A stretch of 64,000 nucleotides of DNA from Coccinella septempunctata (GCF_907165205.1 NC_058193.1:35911521-35975520), one strand, 5' to 3'. Counted from the stretch's first letter, positions 34,810 to 46,844 are shown. The notes: generated by a model from the sequence alone, not told the origin. Numbers and translations: made by a program.

Positions 34810-34815
34810 AAAAAA
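34810..34815 (-). terminator. RNA polymerase III terminator of tRNA-Val
   Basis: Six A on the plus strand, read as six T on the minus strand, starting two bases after the tRNA 3' end. This is the expected Pol III stop. Confidence 0.85.
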
Positions 34816-34816
34816 G

Positions 34817-34889
34817 TGTTTCCGCCCGGGATCGAACCGGGGACCTTCCGCGTGTTAGGCGGATGTGATAACCACTACACCACGGAAAC
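34817..34889 (-). tRNA. tRNA-Val(AAC)
   Basis: The minus strand folds as a standard cloverleaf. The acceptor stem is GTTTCCG/CGGAAAC. The A box region is TGGTGTAGTGG. The anticodon stem TCCGC/GCGGA encloses loop CTAACAC with anticodon AAC. The T arm contains GGTTCGATCCC (B box), with stem CCCGG/CCGGG. Length is 72 nt plus discriminator A at 34817. There is no intron and all stems pair, so it is probably functional. It decodes GUU and, with A34 modified to inosine, also GUC and GUA. It stands alone with no neighbouring tRNA in the window. Confidence 0.97.
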
Positions 34890-35753
34890 AGCTATACTAG
34901 TGTGGTTCGATGAATCAGTATTCAGCAAGCTTTCGAGGGATCTTATAGCAGTTATAGCAAAAAGATGACTCGACAAGGTAAAAAAAAATGCGGAATGTGT
35001 TCAAATTCTAGTTTAGATATAAATTGATCAATAAATCCTATCGTTTGTCAATAGGACGAATAGCTAAGGCACATATTACAGTCTACTTTACTTTTCTGCA
35101 AAACTCTTTCGTCTCCCTGAGGGAAGAGAGAAAACAGGATAGAGCACCACATGTCAAATCAGCAGCTGCGACCCGAGCCTTCGTAAAAACAAGCCGAGAT
35201 CAGATGCACCCCTGACTTATGAATATATATCGACCGGAAGCTAAAGACGTCCTTTCCATGATTGGAATCGTTCTGTCGCCAGCAGAGAATCCCTTAATTG
35301 GAGCCCTGGAGACCCTTTACGTCCCCATAGTCGTTCCGAATGTCCGCCGAATGTTTTGTTTATGGCCTACAAGTATCGACTAACAACGACAGACCTGCCA
35401 TCTTGATACTGTTAAGCCAAAATCGAAGGGCGATATTGCGACTGATGATCGTATAAGTGATAGGACTCGAAAATCTGTTGTTTTCAACGTGGAAATGACG
35501 AGGGTGCTAGCAATTCCGAAACGAACGGGGCTAGATATCGGTTTTTTCGATGGGATATTAGGGTGGGATTTGGGGGAGATGAGAGCGATCTTGGAGGGGT
35601 GATGTTGCATCGCGGCTTCTTGGAGCATGACAAGTCTCCACCCAATCAAGGACAATTCTGTTAGTTGACGAGATAGGACAATGTTCATAAGGGTTGTATT
35701 GGGAGCTTCTTCTGATGAAATAAATCAACGAACTTGACTGTTAATTATATAAT
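34890..35753. other. Unassigned sequence upstream of the tRNA
   Basis: No feature recognised; ends at the left inverted repeat of the Tc1 element. Confidence 0.4.
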
Positions 35754-37203
35754 AAATCAACGCACATTCTGAAAATCTCAATTTTAATGAAAGTTAACTC
35801 TGCATTGACTTTATAACTTATTTTTTATGTTCTCTCGGGAAGGTTTTGAACGAAACAAGACACATTAAATGGAAGAAAAATTCAGGATTTCACCGAATCT
35901 TATGTGAAAGAAGAGAAATGAACAATTTTCAAAATACTGAAATGCTGATAAGTGATTTAGTACTTCGTATTTCCACCCCTTGCGTTAATTACAGCTCGGC
36001 AACGACGGTTCATAATCAAAATGAGTGATTTTAAAATGTTCTGATCTAATCCTTCCCAGATTTCTACGAGTTGGATTCCTAAGTCATTAAGAATAGCTGG
36101 ATGATTTTCTGAACTTTTCAGCCTTCTATTGAGGTTGTCCCAAACCTGCTCAATCGGATTGAGATCTGGACTTCTTGCTGGCCATTCCATTCGAGAGACT
36201 TCAACCTCTTCAAGGTACTCCTGAACGATGCGCGCACGATGTGGTCTGGCATTACCGTCCATAAAAATGAAATTTTCACCAATGTATGGGGCAAATGGCA
36301 CTACATGCTCTTCAAGAATGTTCCTTATATACTTATCAGCATTCATGGCTCCATTATCAACGACCACTAGTTCTGTGCGAGCAGTCAAAGATATTCCACC
36401 CCATACCATAATCGATCCTCCCCCGAAACCAGTAGTATTCAGGAAATTGCACTGAGCATATCTTTCATGTGGACGTCTGTATACAAGGGAACGTCGATCA
36501 CAATGGTAGAGGCAGAATCTAGACTCATCTGTGAAGAGAACTCTTTCCCAATCGGCCTCTTACCAATGGATATGCTCTCTCGCAAAATCCAAACGCGCCC
36601 TTCGATGGGATGGGGTAAGAGCTGGGCCTCTTGCCGCGACACGAGGCCTTAAATCATATTCTCTGAGGCGATTTCTTATTGTCTGAGTGCTAATTTGCAC
36701 CTCATGAGTTTGCTCAAGCTGAATTTGAAGGAGGCGAGCGTTTGCAAACCGTTGTCTCAACGAAGAAACTCTCAAGTAACGTTCTTGAATGGCAGTTGGT
36801 CGACCCTGTCCTTGTCTTCGGACATTCATACCTGTCTCCCTGAATCGCTGCAACATTCTGGACACACCTGTATGGGAACCTCCAAACCTTTCTGCAATTC
36901 TTGTGTATGTCCACCCTTCTTCTCGCAAAACTACCGCCTGGGCACATTCCTCTTGGGTCAAATTGCGTGTTTCGCGTTGTATAGCGATCGAGTGTAAAAA
37001 ATCAAACGAAAGAAAAACTATTGATCACTAGAATGGATCGAGAACAACTGATTTTAAAATGGAGCCAATACATTCAAAATCTGATAATATCATCTTTTTT
37101 TATTCCTGCTGGGAGAAAACATCTGTATTGAAGAAAACCGTTGAAAGTGGATTGTAGAATAAATTTGAGATTTCCATAATGTGCGTTGATTTTTTTGCGC
37201 AGT
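35754..37203 (-). mobile_element. Tc1-like transposon, nearly intact
   Basis: The terminal inverted repeats are AAATCAACGCACATTCTGAA at 35754 and, on the reverse complement of the right end, AAATCAACGCACATTATGGA (37161-37193). Both continue AATCTCAA. The right end runs further to about 37203 (GCGCA), so the left end may have lost its outermost bases. About 1.45 kb, a single transposase frame on the minus strand. TA target duplication is not certain. Confidence 0.88.
35957..36961 (-). pseudogene. Tc1 DD34E transposase with one stop and a lost catalytic Asp
   Basis: One continuous frame of about 335 codons, broken only by a TAA at 36559-36557 (after HIHW). It has an N-terminal HTH (TQEECAQAVVLREEGWTYTR), a GRP AT-hook-like linker at 53-55 and a second HTH. 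The first catalytic Asp is in LFTDESRF (about 145). SPDLNPIEQVWD carries the catalytic Glu at about 271. The block FMDGNARPHRA stands where relatives have FMDDNARPHRA: Gly replaces the second catalytic Asp (about 236), which is 34 residues before the Glu. The upstream frame has no ATG near TQEEC; the codon there is TTG. Two point changes therefore account for most of the inactivation. Confidence 0.9.
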
Positions 37204-40200
37204 TTACATCATTAACCTAAGAAAATGGCGAGGTTTTTCGAACTATTGGACTATGAACGACTGAAAAAGTTTTTCGAATACCTAGAAGCAGAAGTGAATT
37301 TTCGAATGCTGTTCTCCAAGAGGTGCCAGGAGAATTCAATGGATGTACAGATCTTCTTCGAGACATCTCCTCACGCGCTGGGGAGAATTTGCTAACAACC
37401 CCCCTAAGTCAACACGGTTCGTAGACGTAATGACTTTATTCCTCCGTAGCCGAATCTTCTGATTTGTTTAACGAGACCCTCTTATTATAAAGTTCGCGAG
37501 TTTACGGATTTTTCGCTCGAATGAAAATGAACTCCATGTTTCCACGGCTGGAACTTCGAAAAACAAACAAGGCCACTTTACAGACGAGGAGGAATTCGAA
37601 CTTTTTCGCAAACAGGATCCTTCAAACTTTCAAAGTTCATAATCATTTCTGTTTCCTTCTGGTTCTGGATTTTTTCGAATGATTTTCGATTGGAAGGATG
37701 ATCAAAGGTATCGGATGGGCCTGTAACTTTCTTTACTCTCTCCGAGCGGGGGTGGAACGTATATATCAAATATTGACTTTTCATCTCTGCTAGAGAATCT
37801 AAGGAGCTATCCAACAGTGCCCAAAAAAATCACTGGGGAATGAAGGCATCAGCGTAATGTCATCCGCAAAGATGGAAATTCTTCCATAAAAATATCTAGA
37901 TAATTCTGACTAAAAAAACTTTTTCGTGCGAGATCTCTGGTCTCGAGTTCTGCTGGTGACTGAAGGTTGGAAAAATAAAAAACAGGGGGCCATCAAACAC
38001 AAGGGAAGGGCACCGCATCCATTCCTCGAGTTCACATGAAAATTAGAATTCTCGAAAGCTATCCATCAATCAATTGACACGTCGGATACAATGGACGAAA
38101 ACGTGAAAGCTTTGTTTTTCTCTTATTTCACGACCCGAGTCAACATGTGTCCGAGGCAAAATGCTCCCTGTAGATTCAATATATCAGCATCTCGTCACTC
38201 TGTTTCATCTCGTTGACACCTATCGTCTCCCGCTGGATATTCAGTCGATGCATCAGGTAAAAAATTTGCGAGCTCGAGGGAAATGCCGAAGAGATAGGTG
38301 TCGAAATTTCGAACATTCTGAGACGAGGCAGTGATGGAGAAGGAGCGAGAGGTTTTTATATATTTTTTTAAGTGTCGATCTGTTGTGGAAGAATATTTAG
38401 AATATCCAACAAAGCCTTGTTCCTGGATCAGAAAACACCTAGTACATAGTTTTAAGTTTGAAAAGGGGGTTACATTTCACTCTTCCCTTTAGGTATTTTG
38501 TGCCTTCCAGTATCTGGAAGGGATTCAAGCTCAGTCCTTGTTTCTCCTTATATTTCCACATCCAAGGAATTCCTTGCCTTCCAGCGTCAGCTCTTCTCGT
38601 GGTTCTTGAACCATATTTGCACCATTTTATGATATTTGCTTTGAGATTTCGGGTTGTGTATTCCCTTTCGCATATATTCTCCTTTTTTACATAGCACCCT
38701 GTTCAAAATCTTGTCAATGCTAACTTTTTATCGCCAGGTATCAATCGTTTAGGGAGGACCAGGCTCTCGACTACAGTAGAAAATTTCAATGATTTTCACT
38801 CGATTTGAAAATAAAAGATTCGACAGGGGTTGTTAGGTACCTGAAAATATTCATGGTCGAGCACAAAGCCTTTCTGGGAATGATAATATGTGCTTCAATC
38901 TGTCTGGGATAACGTAACTGACTGAACCCTCATATCACCCAAGTGATCAATTATACAATATTCTATCGAATCATATGTATATGTGGTCCGGATTGGTTAT
39001 CAATAATGAATAGTTGTAGTGGTCTGCATCTGACAGACACGCAGCTCATCGTTTGATCAACCAGGGCCGCGTGGAAGCAGGGTAGTTACGAAGGAGATTC
39101 AATGAATGATTGAAATCCTCATAATCCCAAATGTGTCTCTTCTTGAAACGACAGTTATTGTCAGTGTTGGAGAGTTTTACAAATTTAATTGCGTCATTAG
39201 TTATAAAGAGTGGCTTCTTTGAGTTGGGATATTCAGTATCACTAATTTTGTTTCGTGAAAAGATAGACTGTTATGTGAGCTAGATCTCCTTTCAGGCATA
39301 TTTGAAAGACAGAATAAAGAAAGCAACTTTTGAACATCGAGCTATTTATATGGTGAATTGGAGATTTGCAAGTGAGTCCAAACAATTACACCACTGGCAC
39401 TTCTCTTGTGCCATATTTTTTTGCAAACGTGAAAAAACTAATAAAATGGTTGTCCATAAAGACAAATCGAAGAATTTCAATAGTCTTTTTTTCTGTTCTG
39501 CCAACATCTGATCCAGAACTGTATGAGATAGTAGACGATATATTCAGCATGAATAATTCTGGCCCTTGGCAACGACTTTTTTCACCATGGCAGACAACCA
39601 GGTTTTTTCTCACAGTTTTCATTAAATTTCAACAGGACCTCCATTCTTTTGCCTCTCTAAGCTCCCGAACGTTAGCCTGTTTGTTATATCTGCAATTTCA
39701 GCGTATACCTGAACCAGCTGTATCTTCTGTAAACACATCTTGAACGGCTGCTCGTAGTTTGAGGCGATGATAATTAAGGAAGCCCTGCACAGTGAAGTTA
39801 TTCGAGTATCTTCATGGGTAAACAATATCGCGAAAGGAAACTATCCAGGAAACCTTGCTCCTTCGGGATATAAGGAGAACTGTTTGGTTTTCTATCGGGA
39901 AAACAGATCAAAATGAATGGGAAGAAGTATAATGAGGAAAATACACCAGAATTTCTGATCGTTATCGAGAAAACTAAGGGTGATTTTCTTATTAAATTTT
40001 TACTGAAAGATTAATTTTGTTTGCGAGTAATTGTCTTGTTACATAATGTCAATATCGATGAAATTTTGTATTGTTGGTGTAAATATAGACAATTCAGCAC
40101 TTTTTTCAGACTGGAGAATTCAAATAACGAATGATCCTGAGCCTCGATAATTTCCCAGATCAGATGTAAAGCTCCCAATCGAGATATTTGCTTAATTTCC

Positions 40201-40679
40201 AAAGGAAGCGAGCACAATAATGGCGAAGACAAAATTGTCCCCCTGATTTCAGTTCATCCTGATTGAATTCATCTTAACAAAACGCGATATAATTGAATGG
40301 CGCTATACAATGGGAATTATTCCATCAAGGTTTCAGCTTTTTCGTGATTACTCCTTCTTTTGTGCCCTACCCTCAGCTGCGGTAGTCACAAAGCCAAAAT
40401 ATCCCCTCACAAAGAAACGGATAAAATAAATATTTGTTTGATGCGCTCTGGTTTCGATTGATATTGTTTTCCTTTGGGACCGGGTCTCGGCAAGTTCGAT
40501 GTTTATTTTTTCTCATATTGTCGTCAGTTACTCGAATCAATAGTCGTTTTGAAACACAACGGCATGGTGGAAGCAGTTCTTTATGGAAAGGAATACCAGA
40601 GAAAGATTCGACGATAAAGAAGTTGTCAGATATCTTGTCGACCTAAACGGAACTATTCTGTCACATATTATGAAACGTA
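37204..40679. other. 3.5 kb without recognised features
   Basis: Open frames at 37578-37814 (-), 38458-38694 (+) and 39366-39743 (+, 125 codons) lack recognisable domains. No repeat shared with other parts of the window was noticed. Confidence 0.4.
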
Positions 40680-41887
40680 TACTTCATTCACTTTTATTTT
40701 AGCAGTCGGTTGGCCATGGAAATTTGACACATTTCACTCTGTATAGTACGAAAATGTGGGGTTATGAAGCTTGTCAAAACATTTTTGGGTTTTAAATCAA
40801 CGCTATGTTGCCCGTTCTACGTTAAAGTTTCTGTTATTACGTATTTTATCGCAATGTCGAATCTCTTCGGAAAATATGTGACGAATATAATTGAAGTTTA
40901 TACAAACTGATTGAAGGCACACCAAATCCAGTTATTTGCTTGCATGGAAAATACAAGAGATCAGTATAATATCATAATATGCACTAGCTTGACGAGAGTT
41001 AATGTTCGTTATCTTTTTTGGCTACATCATTTGTAGATTTCAAAAATATTAACCCGAAGATGAAATGCATATGATGCAGTGGTTGGGAATGGGTATCTCC
41101 CGAAGGAATTAACAGATAATTACAAGAATGTAAAATTCTTCAACAAAAATCATCTTGCATCGATATAAGTGAAAGGAATTGAAGGAAATTTCAAGTTAAG
41201 ATGAAATTCACCTTTGAACAAAAATTTCACATGAATAAACAAGTAACAGGGCAACTTGCGCGTATTTGTGGCTATTCATCTTAATACATTGATGTAATAA
41301 TAATAATCAGGTATTTATTAGTACCTTAAGACATTTACATTGTATAGGACAAGTCAAATGAAAAATAGGAAAATCCATTTTAGGGAACTTATTCTCCGAT
41401 GACATTTATCGAAAATCCTGTAGTAAACTTTTCGCATTAATTCACTCATACATAAAATTCTCAAATGCCACCACTTTTTTGGGTCTCCCAATAGAAAGAA
41501 ATTCTTTGACATAGTCTTCATTCACAATCTTTCTGATTGTGGAAATATTCAGCTGAAATATAAGTCGTTTAGAATCAGATGAAACATAATATAAATTCTC
41601 TTACATTGAATATGTTCTCTACCGTCTGACGTATTGTGGATTTTAGAATATCAGAGTATAACTATTTGAATGAGCGGACCTGAATTCTAAATAGCACTTC
41701 CTGAAACCCTGTCTCTTTTTTCAATCACTTTCGGCATTTTCGTAATAAAAATTGATATTAGTTGTGGCAACGGCGTTATGACATTAAAGACATTTCATGA
41801 GTGCCAACCTAACTTCGTTCTAGTTACAAAAACTTGAGAAAATTATATCATGGCCAACCGACTGCTAAAATAAATTTGAATGAAGTA
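40680..41887 (-). mobile_element. TA-inserted 1.2-kb DNA element, copy 1
   Basis: The left end is TACTTCATTCACTTTTATTT and TAGCAGTCGGTTGGCCATG follows. The right end is its reverse complement with a few changes. Flanked by TA on both sides (40678-40679, 41888-41889). The interior is about 1.2 kb and inverted relative to copies 2 and 3. On the minus strand it encodes MPKVIEKRDRVSGSAI and, after a possible intron ending TTATATTTCAG, NISTIRKIVNE and FLSIGRPKKVVAFENF. The HTH-like text and the GRPKK hook suggest a Tc1/mariner-type parent whose catalytic domain is gone. Confidence 0.85.
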
Positions 41888-42738
41888 TATTTTATGATGT
41901 TGTAAGTTGAAGTGAGATAGTTTTACGTCAACCATCGATTCTGCATATAAAGCAGAAAATTAATATTCATTAGGTACAGATTCGAAGAAACGTATTTGAA
42001 AAATCATCAGAGGATACTACAGTGACACTCAACCTAGAATAAAATGAAGGCATTTCAAATTGACGCTAAAATTCCCACCATTATTGATTCTCCTAGCGAT
42101 GGCAGCGACCCTTATTTTCCACGTTATTGGAGGCACATTTTTAGTACGGTGATCGTTCCCCTTTCCTCTACTTTCCATAGCAATGACATTGATAAACAAA
42201 CCTAAAATTGAAAACTGAGGATTTACTTGATTTTTTTTCTTATATTACCAGAAGTAACTATTGAAAAATTCAACGGATCAAAGGGAAACAGGCGCAGATG
42301 TGGCGTATTTCAATTTTTCGCGAGAAACAAGGAGCTCCTTTCAAGTTTTAATTACCTTTTACCAGGCGGGGATATCCAATTAAAACTAAAATCGTAAACA
42401 CGACGGAAGGCGACGCAGATTCCGCTGATTCCTACTCGAATTTGAATAAAATCCTTTATCTTCGGCATTAATTCTCCGATTTTGCATTCCGGTCTGCTTT
42501 AATTCCGCGATGCAGCGGGGAAGTTTGATTGTTAACCAAGAACCGGAGTCCGGGCTGTCTGAATAAATAAACGATGTTTTTGAAGGTTTCATAGTTGTCG
42601 GATACGACGATTTTGAGGGTGTACATGATGACGAGCATTACGTTCTCGATTCTGTTGAGCGCCAATGTTACACAGAAGCTCTAGAATTTTGTCTAGAAGT
42701 TTTATAGCTCAAAAAGTGGAGTGAACAATACGCGTATA
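41888..42738. other. Unassigned sequence
   Basis: No gene or repeat recognised. Confidence 0.4.
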
Positions 42739-43835
42739 CGAGGATGTATTGATATCTAGTTTGCCTAGACCAGTTCCATGCAACGAACAACTCATTAGAA
42801 GTGTCATTGAGAAGTTTGAGGTCAAAAAAGTAAACCAGAGCTACGCAATAAATTAAAAGTAAGCAGATTTACGAAGATATGCTTTATACCCAAGGTGATC
42901 AAGGTCCTTCGTATGTGACCGTGAAAAATTAGACTGCAAGCTTCAAAAGAAGTAAATTTTCCATTGAAGATGATGACCGATCGGGAAGGCCAGTTTCTGT
43001 GTCAGTCCCCGAAAATATCGATGCACTTCATGACATGATTTTATCAGACCGTCGAATTTAGCTGAAACGTATCAATTTGGACATGAGAAAAATTGGTGCA
43101 AAACGAATGTTTGAATGTTGACCAAAAGCGTGCTAGGGTAGAAGCATCGCATTCGATCTTTGCTCGATTTGAAAACGATGTAGACTTCTCAAACCGAATT
43201 GTTAGTATGGATGAGACTTGGGTACATTTCTACGATCCAGAAACAAAGCAACAATAGATGGATTGGCGACACTCTGGTTCTCCAAGACTTAAGAAGTTTC
43301 GTGTCCAAAAATCTGCTGAAAAAGTTCTTGCTCCAGTTTTTTGGGATTGCCATGGAGTAATCATGATTGATTTTTTGAATAAGGGTAGAACAATGATCGG
43401 AGATCACTATTCGACATTACTGACCACTCTGGAGTAAAAAATTAAAGAGAAAAGACGCGGAAAGCTATCTAAAGTTGTTTTCTTTTGCAGGACAACGCAC
43501 CTACTTACAAATCTCATGTTTCCATGCAAAAAATTCGTAATTTAGGGTTTGAATTACTAGAATACCCCACTTATTCGACAAATTTGGCTCCATCCGACTA
43601 TCATCTCTTTTCTCAACTGAAAAAAAGTTTGAAAGGTCGTGAATTTTCTTCCAACGAGGAGATCTGGTTTGCAGAGCAAGCAGAAAAATTTTTTTTTGAA
43701 AGGTTTAGAGACGTTGCAGGTTCACTGTAATAAACGTATGCAATTAAGAGGAGAATATGTTGAGTAATAAAATATTTTGTCATTGAAATTTTGTTTGGTT
43801 CTATAGTAGGCTAATAATTTTTCAATATATCCTCG
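42739..43835 (+). mobile_element. Mariner copy D with both ends and TA duplication
   Basis: Starts CGAGGATGTATTGATATCTA and ends with the matching inverse at 43835. TA flanks both sides (42737-42738 and 43836-43837). At about 1.1 kb it is shorter than copy A because of internal deletions, including the start codon region, the X-box-like site and part of the second HTH. Confidence 0.9.
42858..43760 (+). pseudogene. Mariner transposase, copy D (inactive)
   Basis: The N-terminus is deleted up to KQIYEDML. Several stops follow, for example KN-stop-TASF. MDETWVHFYDPETKQQ keeps the first Asp but a TAG follows. Near 43480 a one-base loss shifts the frame at the second catalytic block. A late frame retains APSDYHLFSQLKKSLKG with the third Asp. 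Confidence 0.85.
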
Positions 43836-43869
43836 TATGTAATGAAGGAAAATTGTATATCATGTGATG

Positions 43870-44020
43870 CAATCAACCGGCTTTAACAATGAGCTCGATG
43901 AAATTTCAAGATGCACTTTTACAAGAGTTGCTCTTTGAGAATATGTATCACTTTTAGATCTACGATGATTTTTCTGGGAGATACTTGATTCGAAAGTTGT
44001 CCTTAGAAGAGTTACTCTTC
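43870..44020 (+). repeat. Dispersed fragment of the 174-bp module
   Basis: AGAGTTGCTCTTTGAGAATA, then TGTATCAC and AGATCTACGATGATTTTTCT, match the module at 4700-4790 and 52735-52790. No 494-bp units are attached, so this is a third, separate locus of the compound repeat. Confidence 0.65.
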
Positions 44021-44961
44021 TGTTCTGTCTTAACACCTTGAATTCAAGGTGTAATTTCGGGAGATCAACCTTCGATTTCCCAAAAAGCAATACCATCCAC
44101 TTCAAAACGAAACAAACCAGATATCCTTTCGAAAATTCCTTTCTTGGCAACCCAATCCTCTCATTCCGAAGCAATTTCCCTGTGAACTCAGAGCACTAGC
44201 CGAGACGAATTTTCGCATAGACTTGTAACAAATATTCGTTATATTCCGGCAGACATTCTCTCGATCCTGGCATGTCGGCTTCGAGAACCGAGCAAGGCCG
44301 GATTTGTTGCGTATAAAATAGGAAAACCGTTGCTTTTGTACGAAAAGGACTCTCGCAGACCTTATTTATAACGATTTAGTATTCCAATAACGAAATCCTC
44401 GGGGGGAAAATGTGAAAACGATGGACGGAGCGCCGAGATTTCCGCAACATTGAAATTTACGACGAGTACGTCTTTGCGAAATGTAAATATTACCTCAATT
44501 TGCTACACCTGCTGCCCAGTTGTCTGCCTCTTTCCGCTCCACTTTGATCAACGTGTACCTACATAAACGGCGAACCTTTCAGACTTATATTACGTGAATC
44601 GGGAGTAAAACGACACTCTGGAACTTGCATCGGGGCGAAACGAAAATTTGACGTATTGATTCTACATTTTCCCGGCAGACATGCGAATATTTTCCGGCTT
44701 CACATATACTCGCTTTTCCATGCCATTAAGGTCTATGTTTCAAATTTGAAATGACAATGGATATTTTCTTTCGGATTGTCTCGAGAATAAGATCATTTAT
44801 CTCTAGTTCCATGTGAGGGTTCGGAAATTTACAGAGTTCGTAGAGGGGAATTTGAGATTTTAGGTTGTTAGATCTTGATGAGGGAATTCACATTGCTGAC
44901 ATGGTTTTGATATCATTTATTCTCTTCAGAGCAAAGCGACTTCCACCTTCATTCCTGACTA
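44021..44961. other. Unassigned sequence
   Basis: Unique-looking DNA with no recognised gene. Confidence 0.4.
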
Positions 44962-45087
44962 CTAGGATATATTCTTAGCCTACTATAGAAACAAACTAAA
45001 TTTCAATGTCAAAATATTTTATTACTCAACATATTTCCCTCTTAATTGGATACATTCATTACAGCGAACCTGCAACGTCTCTATTCC

Positions 45088-46060
45088 TTAAAAAAAAAAT
45101 GTTTCTACTTGCTCTGCAAACCAGACCACCACAGCTTTTATTACCTCCTCGTTGGAAGAGAATTTAAGACCTTTTAAACTTTTTTTCAGTTGAGGAATGA
45201 GATGATAGTCGGATGAAGCCGAATCTGGTGAATAAGGGGGGTGTCCTTGTGGTTCAAACCCTAAATCACGAATTTTTTGCATGGCTACATGAAATTTGTG
45301 TTCAGGGGCGTTGTCCTGCGAAAATAAAACACCTTTGGATAGCTTTCCGCGTTTTGTTTTCTTTGATTTTTTTTCCGTAGAGTGATCAGTAATGTCGAAT
45401 AGTATTCTCCGGTTATTGTTCTACCCTTATCCAAAAAATCAATCATGATTATTCCATGGCAATCCCAAAAAACTGAAGCAAGAACTTTTCCAGCAGATTT
45501 TTGGACACGAAACTTCTTGGGTCTTGGAGAACCAGAGTGTCGCCATTCCATCGATTGTTGCTTTGTTTCTGGATCGTAGAAATGTACCCAAGTCGCATCT
45601 ATAGTAACAATTCGGTTTAAGAAGTCTACATCGTTTTCAAATCGAGCACAGATCGAATGCGATGCTTCTACCCTTGCACGCTTTTGGTTAACATTTGAGG
45701 ATCCATTTTGCAGCAATTTTTCTCATGTCCAAATTGACGTGAACTATAGGTTGAACGCGTTCGTATGAAATATTCAGTGCTTCAGATATCCGTTTTAGCC
45801 CAATTCGACGGTCTGATAAAATCATGTCATGAACTGCATCGATATTTTCGGGGACTGACACAGAAACTGGCCTTTCTGATCGGTCACCATCTTCAATGGA
45901 AAATTTACCTCTTTCGAAGCTTGCAGTCCAATTTTTCACGGTCGCATACGAGGGACATTGATCACCAAGGGTATTAAGCATATCTTCGTAAATCTGCTTA
46001 CCTCTTAACCCTTTCAAATACAGGTACTTCATGATCGCTCGATACTCCAATTTTTCGATT
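45088..46060 (-). pseudogene. Mariner transposase, copy E (inactive)
   Basis: Frames in order: IEKLEYRAIMKYLYLKGLRG with GRP-region text, WILKC joined by a frameshift to LNVDQKRARV (written as SNVNQKRARV), then IDATWVHFYDPETKQQ, where Glu of MDETW has become Ala. The frame is lost again near KKNQRKQN. A later frame with MQKIRDLGFEP and ASSDYHL keeps the third Asp region. The start codon is separated from the body by the LINE insertion. Confidence 0.87.
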
Positions 46061-46440
46061 GTGTGTACATGATCACAACACCCGAAATAGAAATAAAATT
46101 GTGACTCCCATCCACCGCATAAAAAGAACACAAAATATGTACGTTTTTAATGGTATAAAGATGTACAATAGACTTCCTGATCACGTGATTTCCCTTCGTG
46201 GAGTAGCTTTCAAAAAGATTGTGAAGAGTCTGCTTCTAGAAGGCGCCTTTTATTCCATTGATGAATCACCAGTTCTAGTTCTCAAAAGTTTCGTATTTTA
46301 ATTTATGTGAATAATTTACTTAGGTGTGTATGATTATGTTGTTATCGTGTCTATACAGTTAAGATATTTTATATTATATAGATTTTTATTGACTCACCCT
46401 GTAAATTTTTGAGGGAAATAAAAGAGTATGAGTATGAGAT
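46061..46440 (+). pseudogene. jockey/CR1-like LINE 3' end inserted in mariner E
   Basis: The plus-strand frame reads HNTRNRNKIVTPIHRIKRTQ, NMYVFNGIKMYNRLPDHV, FKKIVKSLLLEGAFYSIDE. This is the typical C-terminus of jockey/CR1-type retrotransposon proteins (HxxNTR...YNxLP...FYSIxE). A 3' UTR of about 130 bp follows and ends in GAGTATGAGTATGAG. Only the last 80 or so codons are present. Confidence 0.8.
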
Positions 46441-46660
46441 TTTCATTCATTCATTCATTCATTCATTCATTCATTCATTCATTCATTCATTGCTGTATCC
46501 CGTTACCGGGAATAAATCTACAAAAAGAAGAAGAAAAAAAAAAAAAAAATTCGAACAGACTTGTAACTTCTTAGTGCTAGTTGCGACTGTGTGCCCTCCT
46601 GTGACTAAAGAGACCCAACCGTGACCTGCAGATCCTTCCACACTCAGGGCATGGATAGTC
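46441..46660 (-). pseudogene. RTE-like LINE 3' end inserted in mariner E (copy 3)
   Basis: On the minus strand the sequence reads GTGACTATCCATGCCC, matching the finger region of copies 1 and 2. It then continues through the stop, a run of T and CCGGTAACGGGATACAGCA, to a tail of AATG units. The C-terminal finger is present only in part. Confidence 0.8.
46443..46491 (+). repeat. (ATTC)n microsatellite
   Basis: About twelve ATTC units on the plus strand. They are the expanded AATG tail of the RTE-like copy that reads on the minus strand. Confidence 0.95.
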
Positions 46661-46762
46661 ACAATTTCGATGGACATCTTCTTTCTGTCGATTTATTGCT
46701 TAACTCTGATTCACTTTTTTGACCTCAAACTTCACGCGGACACTTCTAATGAGTTATTGTTC

Positions 46763-46776
46763 GTTGCTATGGTAAC
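46763..46776 (-). promoter_or_regulatory. X-box-like motif in mariner E
   Basis: Minus strand GTTACCATAGCAAC, identical to the site in copy A. Confidence 0.5.
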
Positions 46777-46844
46777 GCAATATTTTTTTTTATGCATGGA
46801 ACTGGTCTAGCCTAACTAGATATCAATACATCCTCGTATTTAAA

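Larger units (their letters stand above)
44962..46836 (-). mobile_element. Mariner copy E, interrupted by a 0.6-kb LINE insertion
   Basis: The 3' inverted repeat is at 44962 (AGGATATATTCTTAGCC, with a small deletion) and the 5' one ends at 46836 (reverse complement CGAGGATGTATTGATATCTA). The mariner sequence breaks at 46060 (TTTTTCGATT) and resumes at about 46659 (TCACAATTTCGATGG), within the first codons of the transposase. Confidence 0.9.

Noticed and set aside
34777..34968. 63-codon open frame across the tRNA
   Set aside because: It lies on the opposite strand to the tRNA and is explained by it.
36228..37031. Plus-strand open frames opposite the Tc1 transposase
   Set aside because: They are antisense reflections of the transposase frame, which carries the recognisable motifs.
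39366..39743. 125-codon open frame as a gene
   Set aside because: No recognisable domain, overlapping open frames in other phases and AT-rich codons; kept as unassigned.
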